From Rikenellaceae bacterium (GTDB lineage Bacteria; Bacteroidota; Bacteroidia; Bacteroidales; UBA932): a DNA stretch of 24,683 nt. The translations under genes were made by a program, and so were the position numbers. Of this stretch, positions 1 to 9,149 are shown piece by piece. Position 1 is the first letter of the stretch; each line of letters starts with the position of its first letter. The notes below the pieces were generated by a model. That model was not told where the DNA came from and ran no database searches. It saw nothing but the letters and a program-made list of their open reading frames with translations. The stretch lies in the NCBI GenBank assembly GCA_900769735.1, contig CAAGHY010000050.1, positions 1-24,683 on the forward strand, written 5' to 3'.

Positions 1-1
1 A

Positions 2-154
2 TTCCCCGATACCGAAATTGAGCATAACAAGGAGATGCGCAAAAGGGGATTGCAATGTGCCAAAGTTGAAGAGAGAAAGCTTTGGAACAAAAAGAACAAA
101 CAAAATAGTGGAGAGTGCAATTCAGACTGCGGCAGTTGCGGTATGGGTTGCTGA
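2..154 (+). CDS. 3' end of an unidentified gene with a cysteine-rich C-terminus (partial)
   Basis: This frame is open from the left edge to a TGA at 152-154 and gives about 50 residues. I do not recognise the protein. The visible tail is hydrophilic and lysine-rich, then ends in a tight cysteine cluster, ECNSDCGSCGMGC, with spacing C-x3-C-x2-C-x3-C, plus one more cysteine about 20 residues earlier. Clusters like this usually bind zinc or an iron-sulfur centre; that is inference. The stop lies 14 nt before the der start on the same strand, so the two may be co-transcribed. The coherent composition and the stop placed just ahead of der favour a real gene, but the start and most of the protein lie outside the window. 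A different open frame over 18-200 runs into der and is judged spurious. Confidence 0.5.
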   Translation, partial: FPDTEIEHNKEMRKRGLQCAKVEERKLWNKKNKQNSGECNSDCGSCGMGC

Positions 155-168
155 AAACTGGAGATTAT

Positions 169-1482
169 ATGGGAATAGTAGCAATTGTAGGAAGGCCTAA
201 CGTAGGCAAATCAACCCTTTTCAACAGGCTTGTAGGTATGAGACAGGCTATTGTTGATGAGACTGCAGGTGTAACCAGAGACCGCCATTACGGCAAAAGC
301 GAGTGGTGCGGAAAAGAGTTCTCTGTTGTAGATACCGGTGGTTATACAAGTAATTCAGATGATATTTTTGAGGGGGAGATCCGCAAACAGGTATCGCTTG
401 CCATTGAGGAGGCTGATGTAATCCTGTTCTTGTGTGAGGTTGCCACAGGCATTACAGACTACGATTCTGAGATTGCTGCAATTCTCCGCAGATGCAAAAA
501 ACCTGTACTTCTTGCAGTGAACAAGGTGGATACAGGTGACAAGATGTACGGTGCATACGAGTTCAATGCACTTGGATTGGGTGAGCCATACTGTATTGCA
601 GCTGCAAGCGGCGGCGGCACAGGAGACTTGCTTGACAAAATCTGTGAACTTCTTCCCGATGACAACAATGTTGTAATTGACCACGAGGATGACTCCATCC
701 CAAGAATTACCATTGTAGGAAAGCCTAACGTTGGAAAATCATCAATGACCAATGCATTGTTGGGTGAGGACAGGAACATTGTCACCAACATTGCAGGTAC
801 CACCAGAGATTCAATCTCAACCAGATACAACAAGTTCGGATATGACTTTATGCTTGTTGATACTGCCGGTTTGAGAAAGAAGAACAAAGTTAAGGAAGAC
901 CTTGAGTTCTACTCGGTAATGCGCGCTGTACGCTCAATTGAGAACTCAGATGTGTGTATCCTTATGATTGACGCCCAAGCTGGCGTTGAGGCTCAGGATA
1001 TGGCCATTTACAACCTTATCCAGAGGAACAAGAAGGGTGTTGTAATTGTAGTGAACAAATGGGATGCAATTGAGAAGGATACCAATACAATGAAGAAATT
1101 CAAGGAGGATATCCTTAACAGAATTGCTCCATTTACAGATGTTCCAATCATCTTCACATCAGTAATCAACAAACAGAGAATCTTTGATGTGCTTAAAGCT
1201 GCCACTGAGGTTTATTCAAACTATTCACGTAAGATATCAACCTCACAGCTTAATGAGGCAATGCTGCCTGAGATTGAGAACTACCCTCCACCTGCTTGGA
1301 AAGGCAAGTACATCAAGATCAAGTACATTACCCAGCTTCCTAGCCCAAGTCCATCATTCGCATTCTTCTGTAACCTCCCTCAGTATATCAGGGACCCTTA
1401 CAAGAGATTTTTGGAGAACAGGTTGCGCGAGCACTTCAACTTCAACGGAGTTCCAATCCAGATTTTCCTAAGACAGAAATAA
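169..1482 (+). CDS. der: Ribosome biogenesis GTPase Der (EngA)
   Basis: Der is a cytoplasmic GTPase with two G domains in tandem that helps mature the 50S ribosomal subunit. The first domain shows the P-loop GRPNVGKST at residues 8-16, a DTGG G3 motif and NKVD. The second shows GKPNVGKSS, DTAGL and NKWD. The remaining roughly 110 residues form the KH-like C-terminal domain that contacts rRNA. The product is 437 residues, the normal family length. The ATG at 169 is chosen because family members begin immediately before the first P-loop and a GGAG lies just upstream; an ATG at 115 in the same frame would add 18 residues that do not resemble the family and would overlap the preceding reading frame. 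A strong terminator follows at 1491, so der ends its transcript. Confidence 0.96.
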   Translation: MGIVAIVGRPNVGKSTLFNRLVGMRQAIVDETAGVTRDRHYGKSEWCGKEFSVVDTGGYTSNSDDIFEGEIRKQVSLAIEEADVILFLCEVATGITDYDSEIAAILRRCKKPVLLAVNKVDTGDKMYGAYEFNALGLGEPYCIAAASGGGTGDLLDKICELLPDDNNVVIDHEDDSIPRITIVGKPNVGKSSMTNALLGEDRNIVTNIAGTTRDSISTRYNKFGYDFMLVDTAGLRKKNKVKEDLEFYSVMRAVRSIENSDVCILMIDAQAGVEAQDMAIYNLIQRNKKGVVIVVNKWDAIEKDTNTMKKFKEDILNRIAPFTDVPIIFTSVINKQRIFDVLKAATEVYSNYSRKISTSQLNEAMLPEIENYPPPAWKGKYIKIKYITQLPSPSPSFAFFCNLPQYIRDPYKRFLENRLREHFNFNGVPIQIFLRQK

Positions 1483-1490
1483 TACAGACA

Positions 1491-1520
1491 GAAGGTGACC
1501 ATCAGGTCACCTTCTTCTTT
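1491..1520 (+). terminator. Intrinsic terminator after der
   Basis: A perfect 10-bp inverted repeat (GAAGGTGACC, loop ATCA, GGTCACCTTC) is followed by a T-rich run, 8 nt after the der stop codon. It should end plus-strand transcription. Read on the minus strand the tail is not U-rich, so it is mainly one-directional. Confidence 0.85.
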
Positions 1521-1611
1521 TATAACCCTAACCTTGCTTCTCCAGACTATACGCTGCAAGACATCATTGGATATAGCCGGTATAGAGTGGACTGACTTCA
1601 ACTGTCGGGAA

Positions 1612-1642
1612 TAAAAAAAGGACCCTTGCGGGTCCCTTTTTT
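1612..1642 (-). terminator. Intrinsic terminator after mutB
   Basis: The GC-rich stem GGACCC/GGGTCC has a four-base loop (TTGC). It is flanked by an A-run on one side and a T-run on the other, so it can act in both directions. It lies 22 nt beyond the mutB stop on the minus strand, where the stem is followed by seven Ts. The 182-nt der-mutB gap holds this terminator, the der terminator and one copy of the CTRTCGGGA word (1602-1610), and no gene. Confidence 0.85.
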
Positions 1643-1664
1643 ATATATTATCTGAAGGTTCAGA

Positions 1665-3788
1665 TTAGAATTTCTGCATAAGCATCTCAACAATCTTGAT
1701 AGCTGCGTAAGCAACTGGAGTACCAGGACCGAAGATAGCAGCAGCACCTGCTTTGTAAAGAGCATCGTAATCCTGAGCAGGGATAACACCACCAGCAACA
1801 ACGATGATGTCCTCTCTACCAAGTTTCTTAAGCTCGTCAACAATCTGAGGAACAAGAGTTTTGTGACCTGCAGCAAGTGAAGATACACCTACTACGTGTA
1901 CGTCATTCTCAACAGCCTGTTTAGCAGCCTCCTCTGGAGTCTGGAACAAAGGTCCCATATCTACGTCAAAGCCACAGTCTGCATAACCTGTTGCAACAAC
2001 TTTAGCACCACGGTCGTGACCGTCCTGACCAAGTTTTGCAATCATGATTCTAGGCTGACGACCCTCTTTCTTAGCGAACTCAGCAACAAGCTCTTTTGCT
2101 TTCTCAAAGTCTGAATCGTTTTTAACCTCTGAAGAGTAAACACCTGTATTCATACGGATAACTGCTTTATAACGTCCAACTACTTTCTCGCAAGCATCAG
2201 AGATCTCTCCCAATGAAGCACGAGCCTTAGCTGCCTCAACTGCAAGCTCAAGAAGGTTACCGCTGTTGTTAGCAACTGCCTCAGTAATAGCGTCAAGACA
2301 CTGCTGTACTTTAGCGTTGTCACGGTTAGCTCTAAGCTCTTTAAGTCTTGCAATCTGCTGCTCACGTACTTTAGCGTTATCAACGTCAAGAATCTCAATT
2401 GGATCCTCTTTCTCAAGACGATATTTGTTGATACCAACGATAGTGTCAATACCTGAGTCAATTCTAGCCTGTTTTCTAGCTGCAGCCTCCTCAATTCTTA
2501 GTTTAGGAATACCGGTCTCAATAGCTTTAGCCATACCACCTAGCTCCTCAACCTCCTGGATGTGAGCCCAAGCTTTGTCTGCCAACTCTTTAGTTAGGCT
2601 CTCAATGTAGTAAGAACCTGCCCATGGGTCGATAGATTTACATACGCTGGTCTCCTCCTGGATATAAATCTGAGTGTTACGTGCAATACGTGCAGAGAAG
2701 TCTGTAGGAAGAGCAATAGCCTCATCCAATGCATTTGTATGCAATGACTGGGTGTGACCAAGAGCTGCACCCATAGCCTCAATACAAGTTCTAGCTACGT
2801 TGTTGAATGGATCCTGCTCAGTTAGTGACCAACCTGAAGTCTGACAGTGAGTTCTCAATGACAATGATTTAGGGTTCTGTGGGTTGAACTGGTTAACCAA
2901 CTTAGCCCAGATCATACGTGCTGCACGCATTTTTGCAATCTCCATGAAGTGGTTCATACCAATTGCCCAGAAGAATGACAAACGTGGTGCAAATGCATCA
3001 ACTGAGATACCGGCTTTGATACCTGTTCTCAAGTACTCAAGACCGTCAGCCAATGTGTAAGCCATCTCAATATCATTGGTAGCACCTGCCTCCTGCATAT
3101 GGTAACCAGAGATTGAAATTGAGTTGAACTTAGGCATATATTTAGAAGTGTAAGCGAAGATATCGCCAATGATTCTCATAGAGAACTCTGGTGGGTAAAT
3201 GTAGGTATTACGTACCATGAACTCTTTAAGGATATCGTTCTGGATAGTACCTGCCATCTCCTCAAGTTTAGCACCCTGCTCCAAACCTGCAACAATGTAG
3301 AATGCCATTACTGGAAGAACGGCACCGTTCATAGTCATTGATACAGACATTTTGTTTAGAGGAATCTGATCAAACAAGATCTTCATATCCTCAACTGAAC
3401 AGATAGATACACCTGCTTTACCAACGTCACCAACTACGCGTGGGTGGTCAGCATCGTATCCACGGTGTGTAGCCAAGTCAAAAGCTACTGAAAGACCTTT
3501 CTGACCTGCAGCAAGGTTTCTTCTGTAGAATGCATTTGACTCCTCAGCTGTAGAGAAACCTGCATACTGTCTTACAGTCCAAGGTTTCTGTACATACATT
3601 GTGCTGTAAGGTCCACGTAGGAAAGGAGCTACACCAGCAGCATAGTTCAAATGCTCCATTCCCTCTAGATCAGAGGCACTGTAGTTTGTTTTTACAGCAA
3701 TCCTCTCTGGTGTCATCCACTCGCTGTTGTTCTGCTGAGTGCAAGCAGCGCCACCGTTATATTTTAGTTCTGAAAAATTCGGACGCAT
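1665..3788 (-). CDS. mutB: Methylmalonyl-CoA mutase large (alpha, catalytic) subunit
   Basis: This adenosylcobalamin enzyme interconverts succinyl-CoA and (R)-methylmalonyl-CoA; in anaerobic Bacteroidales it serves propionate formation from succinate. The product is 707 residues, full length. The N-terminal TIM barrel holds the substrate region around residues 60-80 (YVQKPWTVRQYAG, with Tyr75 matching the family's active-site tyrosine) and His230 in SGYHMQEAG, matching the catalytic histidine. The C-terminal B12 domain begins near residue 575 and has DGHDRG with the cobalt-ligand His at about 591, then SSLAAGH and VVAGG, the base-off DxHxxG...SxL...GG pattern. Those intact motifs mark this as the catalytic subunit. 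It follows mutA by 31 nt, so the two are surely co-transcribed and form a heterodimer. A terminator follows at 1612-1642. Confidence 0.97.
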   Translation of the reverse strand: MRPNFSELKYNGGAACTQQNNSEWMTPERIAVKTNYSASDLEGMEHLNYAAGVAPFLRGPYSTMYVQKPWTVRQYAGFSTAEESNAFYRRNLAAGQKGLSVAFDLATHRGYDADHPRVVGDVGKAGVSICSVEDMKILFDQIPLNKMSVSMTMNGAVLPVMAFYIVAGLEQGAKLEEMAGTIQNDILKEFMVRNTYIYPPEFSMRIIGDIFAYTSKYMPKFNSISISGYHMQEAGATNDIEMAYTLADGLEYLRTGIKAGISVDAFAPRLSFFWAIGMNHFMEIAKMRAARMIWAKLVNQFNPQNPKSLSLRTHCQTSGWSLTEQDPFNNVARTCIEAMGAALGHTQSLHTNALDEAIALPTDFSARIARNTQIYIQEETSVCKSIDPWAGSYYIESLTKELADKAWAHIQEVEELGGMAKAIETGIPKLRIEEAAARKQARIDSGIDTIVGINKYRLEKEDPIEILDVDNAKVREQQIARLKELRANRDNAKVQQCLDAITEAVANNSGNLLELAVEAAKARASLGEISDACEKVVGRYKAVIRMNTGVYSSEVKNDSDFEKAKELVAEFAKKEGRQPRIMIAKLGQDGHDRGAKVVATGYADCGFDVDMGPLFQTPEEAAKQAVENDVHVVGVSSLAAGHKTLVPQIVDELKKLGREDIIVVAGGVIPAQDYDALYKAGAAAIFGPGTPVAYAAIKIVEMLMQKF

Positions 3789-3819
3789 AATCTTATATGT
3801 CTTTTAATTTTATTATTGC

Positions 3820-5685
3820 TTATTTAATACCCAATTTAGCCTGATAACCTTTTAGAGTCTCAAGAACATTGCTCTTAACGCTAATGAAGTTCTCAATGCC
3901 TTTAGCTACTAGCTCCTCTTTGCAAGCAGGCTCGCCAGCTACAACCACGATAGCTTTGTCACCAACTAGTGAAGCGATCTGTGGAACTGCCTCTGCATAC
4001 TCGTCATCAGATGAACAAGCAACAATAATATCAGCTTTAGCCTCCAATGCTGCTTTAACGCCCTCCTCAGGAGAAGAGAATCTGTTGTTGTCAACTACTT
4101 TGAAACCTGCTACAGCAAAGAAGTTGCAAGCGAACTGTGCTCTTGCTCTGCACATTGCAAGGTTACCGTAAGTTACCATAAATGCAACTGGCTCTTTACC
4201 GCTCTGCTCAGTAGCGAAACGCAAAGCCTCAAATGGCTGTGCACCTCTATATTTAGCAAGTGGCTGGCCTAGAACTGTACCGCATGCAGCAGGTGCAGCT
4301 TTTCTGGTAACAACCTCCAAAGTAACATCTTTGTCAGCTTTCTCAGTAAAGTTAGGATACTGGTTAGAACCAAGGATGATCTCTCTGCGAGTCTCAATTT
4401 TCTTGTCTCTTGCATCAGCAGTAGCTTTAATGGTATTCTGAATGAAACCAGCTTTGAATGCCTCAACATAACCACCCATATTCTCAACCTCAGTGAACAA
4501 TTTCCAAGCAGTCTCAGAAATTGACTGGGTAAGGTTCTCAATGAAGTATGAACCAGCTGAAGGGTCAACAACCTTGTCAAAGTTAGCCTCCTCTTTAAGA
4601 AGAGCCTGAGTGTTTCTAGCAATACGGTTGCTGAACTCACCTGGAGCGCGGAATGGATAGTCAAATGGAAGTACCTCTAGAGAGTCAACACCTGCAATTG
4701 CAGCACTCATTGCCTCAGTAGTACCTCTTAGCATGTTTACATATGGATCGTAAACAGTCATATTCCACTCACTTGTAACAGCGTGGATCTTCATCTTCTG
4801 GCAGCAGTCTTTCTCTGAGCCGTAAGCTTTAACGATGTTAGCCCACAACATTCTTGCTGCACGGAATTTTGCAATCTCCATAAAGTAGGTTGAACCTACA
4901 GCAAAAGTAAATTTAATGCGTCTTGCAGCGTCATCAGCGCTTAGACCCATCTCAACAAGTTTATTGATGTACTCGCTACCCATAGCAAGACCGAAACCTA
5001 GCTCCTGAGAGATGTTTGAACCTGCATCATTGAAAGCGTAAGCCTCAACACCAATAACTCTTACTCTTGGATAATCCTTAACAGCCTCAATAACGTCTTT
5101 AAGGGTATCCATAGATTTGTCTGAACAGAAAGCACCTGTCTGGTTAAGGCCTCTTAGCGGATCAAAGTCAAATGAAGCTTTAAGATCCTCAGCAGCCACA
5201 CCCTGAGCTTTTGCTACAGCTAGGAATGAGTTGATAATCTCAACAGATGCACAGCAGCAACCTGTGAAGTTAACCTCAACCTTAGCAAGATCAATACCGT
5301 TTAGAAGAGTTTTCATCTCTGCCTCAGAGATAGCTTTTTTGCCATCAATGCAGAAACCTACAGACTCAACACCTTTCTTAAGACCGTCAAGAGCCTGAGC
5401 GTTTGCAGCCTCAAAACCGCACTCACAAGCACAGTAGTCCTGGCGAACCAACCAGTTGTTGTTGTCTTTTGTACCTCTTACAAAAGGGAAAGCACCTGCC
5501 TCACCACCTAGGTGTTTAACACCCTCAAGGTTCTCGGCACGGTAGTAAGGGCGAACTGAAAAACCTTCCTCAGTTTTCCATACGAGTTTTTTCTCGTAAT
5601 CGGCACCTTTCAAATCTTTGATTATCACCTCTTCCCATTGCTCTGTGGAAACAGGTGGAAACTCAGCAAATAATTTTTCTGCCAT
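3820..5685 (-). CDS. mutA: Methylmalonyl-CoA mutase small (beta) subunit
   Basis: This is the partner of the catalytic subunit encoded 31 nt downstream. The 621-residue product has the same architecture, a TIM barrel followed by a flavodoxin-like C-terminal domain. That domain has lost the cobalamin ligand: where the large subunit has DGHDRG, this protein reads NLAMCRARAQFACNFF, and no DxHxxG is present. The family is known to work this way, with the small subunit structural and only the large one binding B12. Barrel segments parallel to the large subunit are recognisable, such as FMEIAKFRAARMLWA and VDPSAGSYFIENLT. It begins at the ATG at 5685, preceded by an AT-rich leader and a candidate promoter at 5735-5742, so mutA-mutB can be expressed separately from hutU upstream. 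Confidence 0.95.
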   Translation of the reverse strand: MAEKLFAEFPPVSTEQWEEVIIKDLKGADYEKKLVWKTEEGFSVRPYYRAENLEGVKHLGGEAGAFPFVRGTKDNNNWLVRQDYCACECGFEAANAQALDGLKKGVESVGFCIDGKKAISEAEMKTLLNGIDLAKVEVNFTGCCCASVEIINSFLAVAKAQGVAAEDLKASFDFDPLRGLNQTGAFCSDKSMDTLKDVIEAVKDYPRVRVIGVEAYAFNDAGSNISQELGFGLAMGSEYINKLVEMGLSADDAARRIKFTFAVGSTYFMEIAKFRAARMLWANIVKAYGSEKDCCQKMKIHAVTSEWNMTVYDPYVNMLRGTTEAMSAAIAGVDSLEVLPFDYPFRAPGEFSNRIARNTQALLKEEANFDKVVDPSAGSYFIENLTQSISETAWKLFTEVENMGGYVEAFKAGFIQNTIKATADARDKKIETRREIILGSNQYPNFTEKADKDVTLEVVTRKAAPAACGTVLGQPLAKYRGAQPFEALRFATEQSGKEPVAFMVTYGNLAMCRARAQFACNFFAVAGFKVVDNNRFSSPEEGVKAALEAKADIIVACSSDDEYAEAVPQIASLVGDKAIVVVAGEPACKEELVAKGIENFISVKSNVLETLKGYQAKLGIK

Positions 5686-5734
5686 ATTTTTATTTTTATA
5701 TATGAATGGATAAATGATTTTTCTAAAAATCGTA

Positions 5735-5765
5735 CAAACTTACAAATAATTAAATACAAAACCAA
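5735..5765 (-). promoter_or_regulatory. Candidate promoter for mutA-mutB
   Basis: On the minus strand, TAAGTTTG (5742 to 5735) matches the Bacteroidota -7 consensus TAnnTTTG. A TTGG (5765 to 5762) lies 19 nt upstream, where the -33 element is expected. The predicted transcript would start about 43 nt before the mutA ATG. The 80-nt hutU-mutA gap is the largest in this minus-strand run, which also favours an internal promoter. I see no cobalamin riboswitch in it; the space is too short for one. Confidence 0.5.
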
Positions 5766-7796
5766 CTATTTGAACGCCTCTTCAACAACTGAATCACAGG
5801 CAATCTCAGGTATTGTCACCTTCAGCCCCGGTGTTCTCTCCATCTCCCTCTTGATAGCCGCTACCGCTCCTTTGTTTCTGGCCCAGCTGCGTCTTGCAAT
5901 TCCGTTGTTCACATCCCACAACAACATATTGCGTATCTTCCTGTCAGCCTCCTGGGAACCGTCAATTACCATTCCAAATCCTCCGTTCATAACTTCACCC
6001 CAGCCTACTCCACCACCATTATGGATTGATACCCAGGTAGCTCCGCGGAATGCATCACCAATCACATTATGCACCGCCATATCTGCAGTAAAGCTTGAAC
6101 CGTCATAGATATTTGAGGTCTCCCTGTAAGGGGAATCGGTACCTGAAACATCGTGGTGATCACGTCCCAGCACTATAGGAGCACTCACCTTGCCCTCCCT
6201 TATGGCCTTGTTCATTGCAAGTGCAATCTCTATTCTGCCCTGCGAATCTGCATAAAGGATACGGGCCTGTGAACCCACTACAAGCTTGTTTTTGCCGGCC
6301 TCCTTAATCCAGTGGATATTGTCAGCCAACTGTGGTCTGATCTCTTCCGGTGCATCCTTCATTATATCCTCAAGCACCTGTGCTGCAAGCATATCCGTAT
6401 AGGCCAGATCTTCCGGTTTTGAAGATGTACATACCCATCTGTACGGGCCGAAACCATAATCAAAGAACAACGGTCCCATAATGTCCTGCACGTATGAAGG
6501 GTACCTGAACTTGCGGCTTGTTTCCGTATCATTGGAATCAGCATCCATTCCCGGATTGAAAATGTCAGCCCCCGCACGTGAAGCCTCCAACAAAAATGCA
6601 TTACCATAATCAAAGAAATACATTCCTCTTCCCGACAATTTGTTGATTGCAGCCACCTGTCTCCTCAAACTCTCCTGCACACACTCCTTAAATCTCTCAG
6701 GTTCACTTGCCATCATCTCCTTGCTCTCCTCAAAAGAATACCCTACGGGATAGTAACCGCCTGCCCAAGGGTTATGCAACGAGGTCTGGTCCGATCCCAA
6801 ATCCACGTGGACATTCTCTGCTGCCAGCTTCTCCCACAAATCCACCACATTGCCGTGGTAAGCCAGCGACACCGCCTCCTTGGCAGCACGGGCCTCCTCT
6901 ATACGGGCAACCAGCTTGTCCAGATCATCATAAACCTCATCAACCCAACCCTGTGAATATCTGGTTTGAATGGCCTTCTCATTAATTTCAGCCACAACTC
7001 CAACCACACCTGCAATAACGGCAGCCTTAGGCTGTGCACCGCTCATTCCTCCCAAACCTGAACTTACAAACACCTTGCCTGCAGGCTCCGGATTTCCGTG
7101 CATTCTGGCAGCATTCAATACAGTTATGGTTGTTCCGTGTACAATGCCCTGCGGGCCAATATACATAAACGAACCAGCTGTCATCTGGCCGTACTGTGAA
7201 ACTCCAAGCGCATTGAACTTCTCCCAATGGTCCTTGCTGGAATAGTTTGGAATAACCATACCGTTTGTCACAACCACACGCGGAGCATCCTTATGGGAAG
7301 GGAACAGACCAAGAGGATGACCTGAATAAAGCACCAGTGTCTGCTCATCCGTCATCTCCGAAAGGTATTTCATTGCAATCCTGTACTGTGCCCAGTTCTG
7401 GAACACCGCACCGTTGCCACCATATGTTATAAGCTCATGAGGATGTTGCGCTACAGCATTGTCAAGGTTGTTGCTCATCATAAGCATAATTGCCGCAGCC
7501 TGCACACTCTTGTGCGGAAAATCGTATATACTTCTTACATATATCTTATAATCAGGCCTGTATCTGTACATATAGATACGTCCGTAATCCTCCAGCTCCT
7601 TGGCAAACTCAGGGGCCAAAGCCGCATGCTGCTGGGCTGGAAAATATCTCAAGGCATTCTTCAATGCCAGTTTCTTCTCCTCCAGCGTGAGTATCTCCTT
7701 CCTTCGCGGAGCGTGGTTTATGGATGGGTCATAGGGCTTTGCGGCAGGAATTTCCACCGGAATGCCTTCACACACTTTTTCTCTGAAATTATCCAT
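5766..7796 (-). CDS. hutU: Urocanate hydratase (urocanase)
   Basis: This cytoplasmic enzyme uses tightly bound NAD+ to hydrate urocanate to imidazolone propionate, the second step of histidine breakdown to glutamate. Family motifs are ITYGGNGAVFQNWAQ (residues 123-137), the dinucleotide region GLGGMSGAQ (247-255), GSDQTSLHNPW, SGTDSPYRETS and GGGVGWGEVMNGG near the C-terminus. At 676 residues it belongs to the long urocanase class, the size found in animals and many Bacteroidota, not the roughly 555-residue proteobacterial type. It starts 16 nt after the upstream ABC permease gene. No other hut gene (hutH, hutI, a formiminotransferase or a hut regulator) is in the window, so the rest of the pathway must lie elsewhere. 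Confidence 0.96.
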   Translation of the reverse strand: MDNFREKVCEGIPVEIPAAKPYDPSINHAPRRKEILTLEEKKLALKNALRYFPAQQHAALAPEFAKELEDYGRIYMYRYRPDYKIYVRSIYDFPHKSVQAAAIMLMMSNNLDNAVAQHPHELITYGGNGAVFQNWAQYRIAMKYLSEMTDEQTLVLYSGHPLGLFPSHKDAPRVVVTNGMVIPNYSSKDHWEKFNALGVSQYGQMTAGSFMYIGPQGIVHGTTITVLNAARMHGNPEPAGKVFVSSGLGGMSGAQPKAAVIAGVVGVVAEINEKAIQTRYSQGWVDEVYDDLDKLVARIEEARAAKEAVSLAYHGNVVDLWEKLAAENVHVDLGSDQTSLHNPWAGGYYPVGYSFEESKEMMASEPERFKECVQESLRRQVAAINKLSGRGMYFFDYGNAFLLEASRAGADIFNPGMDADSNDTETSRKFRYPSYVQDIMGPLFFDYGFGPYRWVCTSSKPEDLAYTDMLAAQVLEDIMKDAPEEIRPQLADNIHWIKEAGKNKLVVGSQARILYADSQGRIEIALAMNKAIREGKVSAPIVLGRDHHDVSGTDSPYRETSNIYDGSSFTADMAVHNVIGDAFRGATWVSIHNGGGVGWGEVMNGGFGMVIDGSQEADRKIRNMLLWDVNNGIARRSWARNKGAVAAIKREMERTPGLKVTIPEIACDSVVEEAFK

Positions 7797-7812
7797 ATAT
7801 CTGTACTTTAAA

Positions 7813-9138
7813 TTAATATTTCAACCATTTCCAAATCTCTTTCCAACCGGGTTTCTTGCCATACATAAGGATTCCAACCCTGTATATTTTTCCCGACAGA
7901 TATGCCATTCCAACAAATGTCACCACCATAAGACCGATGGAAAGTGCCAATTCCCAACCAGGTACTCCATAGGCAATTCTGGCCATCATCACCATCGGTG
8001 ACGTAAAAGGGATCATTGACCCCCAGAAAGAGAGGGTACTGTCGGGATACTGGAAAGTATGCATCATAAGGAACAGTCCAATTATAAGGGGCATTGTAAT
8101 TGGCAGGATAAGTTGCTGTGTATCTGCCTCATTGTCTACAGCGGCACCAACTGCTGCAAACATACTTGAATAAAGGAGGTATCCCAATACAAAGTAAATT
8201 ATGAAGCAACCTATTATCTGCACATAATTGACCTCCTTGAGAGCTTGAAGGATTCCGTCTCCCTCACTCTCCATAGCGGCTGTTATCTGTTCAACCGGAA
8301 TCTCAGGAGAAGCCATAGCTGCAGTGCCGGCAACATCATTCAAGCCAAGTGCCGAACCGGCTACAGTTACAATGGCAAGGGTAAATACAATCCATATCAC
8401 AAACTGGGTAAGGGCCACTGAGGCAACACCCAAAATCTTGCCCATCATTATCTGGAAAGGCTTCACCGACGATACAATCACCTCAATGATTCTGGTTGTC
8501 TTCTCCTCTATAACACTCCTCATAACCATACTTCCGAACATAAAAATGAACATATAGATAAGGAAGCTGGCAATATAGCCTATAACCATAAGTATCTCAA
8601 CCTTTGACACTTTCTCTTCACCCTGGTCTCCAAGTGTATAGGTCTTCACCTTAACATCAGATTCCACATCAGCCATTATCTGCTCCAGCTGCGGAATGCC
8701 GTAACCTTTTAGCTTGAACTCCTCTACGGCCGCCTCAACATTCCTGGAAATTCTCCCCTGCAGATCCATACTCATCTGCTTCTTGGAATATGTTACAACT
8801 GAAACATTCTTGGATGAATCAAGATGGGATATTCCCACAACCGCAAAATAGTCCAAGTTGTCAAAATTCTTTTTCAGCTCTTCAACCGTAGCATCAGTAA
8901 CCTCCGTAAATGTAACTTCATTGTCACTTTCCATATACGGCATTACTATTCCGCTGTTGTCAACAACAGCCACTTTCTGTCCCTGGTCATTGCCGGAATA
9001 TACCGCCAACAGACTTGGCACTACCATAAGGGCTGCAAAAAGCAACGGGGTAAGGAGGGTTGTGAATATGAATGATTTTTTCTTCACCCTTATTGCAAAT
9101 TCTCTTGCAATAATTATTGATATCTTGCTCTTTCCCAT
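7813..9138 (-). CDS. ABC-2 type transporter permease (NatB/YhaP-like)
   Basis: This is the membrane half of an export-type ABC transporter; the ATPase gene is 11 nt upstream. The 441-residue protein has one N-terminal membrane segment (about 22-47), then a large extracytoplasmic domain (about 48-180), then five further segments near 181-206, 236-262, 305-330, 343-361 and 398-414. This is the layout of ABC-2 permeases related to NatB. The stretch RSVIEEKTTRIIEVIVSSVK after the second segment is the typical coupling region of the family. The substrate cannot be read from sequence; characterised relatives export sodium, drugs or peptides. The short gap to hutU suggests co-transcription but not a shared role. 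Confidence 0.88.
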   Translation of the reverse strand: MGKSKISIIIAREFAIRVKKKSFIFTTLLTPLLFAALMVVPSLLAVYSGNDQGQKVAVVDNSGIVMPYMESDNEVTFTEVTDATVEELKKNFDNLDYFAVVGISHLDSSKNVSVVTYSKKQMSMDLQGRISRNVEAAVEEFKLKGYGIPQLEQIMADVESDVKVKTYTLGDQGEEKVSKVEILMVIGYIASFLIYMFIFMFGSMVMRSVIEEKTTRIIEVIVSSVKPFQIMMGKILGVASVALTQFVIWIVFTLAIVTVAGSALGLNDVAGTAAMASPEIPVEQITAAMESEGDGILQALKEVNYVQIIGCFIIYFVLGYLLYSSMFAAVGAAVDNEADTQQLILPITMPLIIGLFLMMHTFQYPDSTLSFWGSMIPFTSPMVMMARIAYGVPGWELALSIGLMVVTFVGMAYLSGKIYRVGILMYGKKPGWKEIWKWLKY

Positions 9139-9149
9139 CTCACATCCAT

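Noticed and set aside
115..168. Extended N-terminus for der from an ATG at 115
   Set aside because: The extra 18 residues do not resemble Der, which starts right before its first P-loop; they also overlap the upstream cysteine-rich frame.
5686..5765. Cobalamin riboswitch ahead of mutA
   Set aside because: The gap is 80 nt and AT-rich; a B12 riboswitch needs about 200 nt and a conserved B12-box, which is absent.
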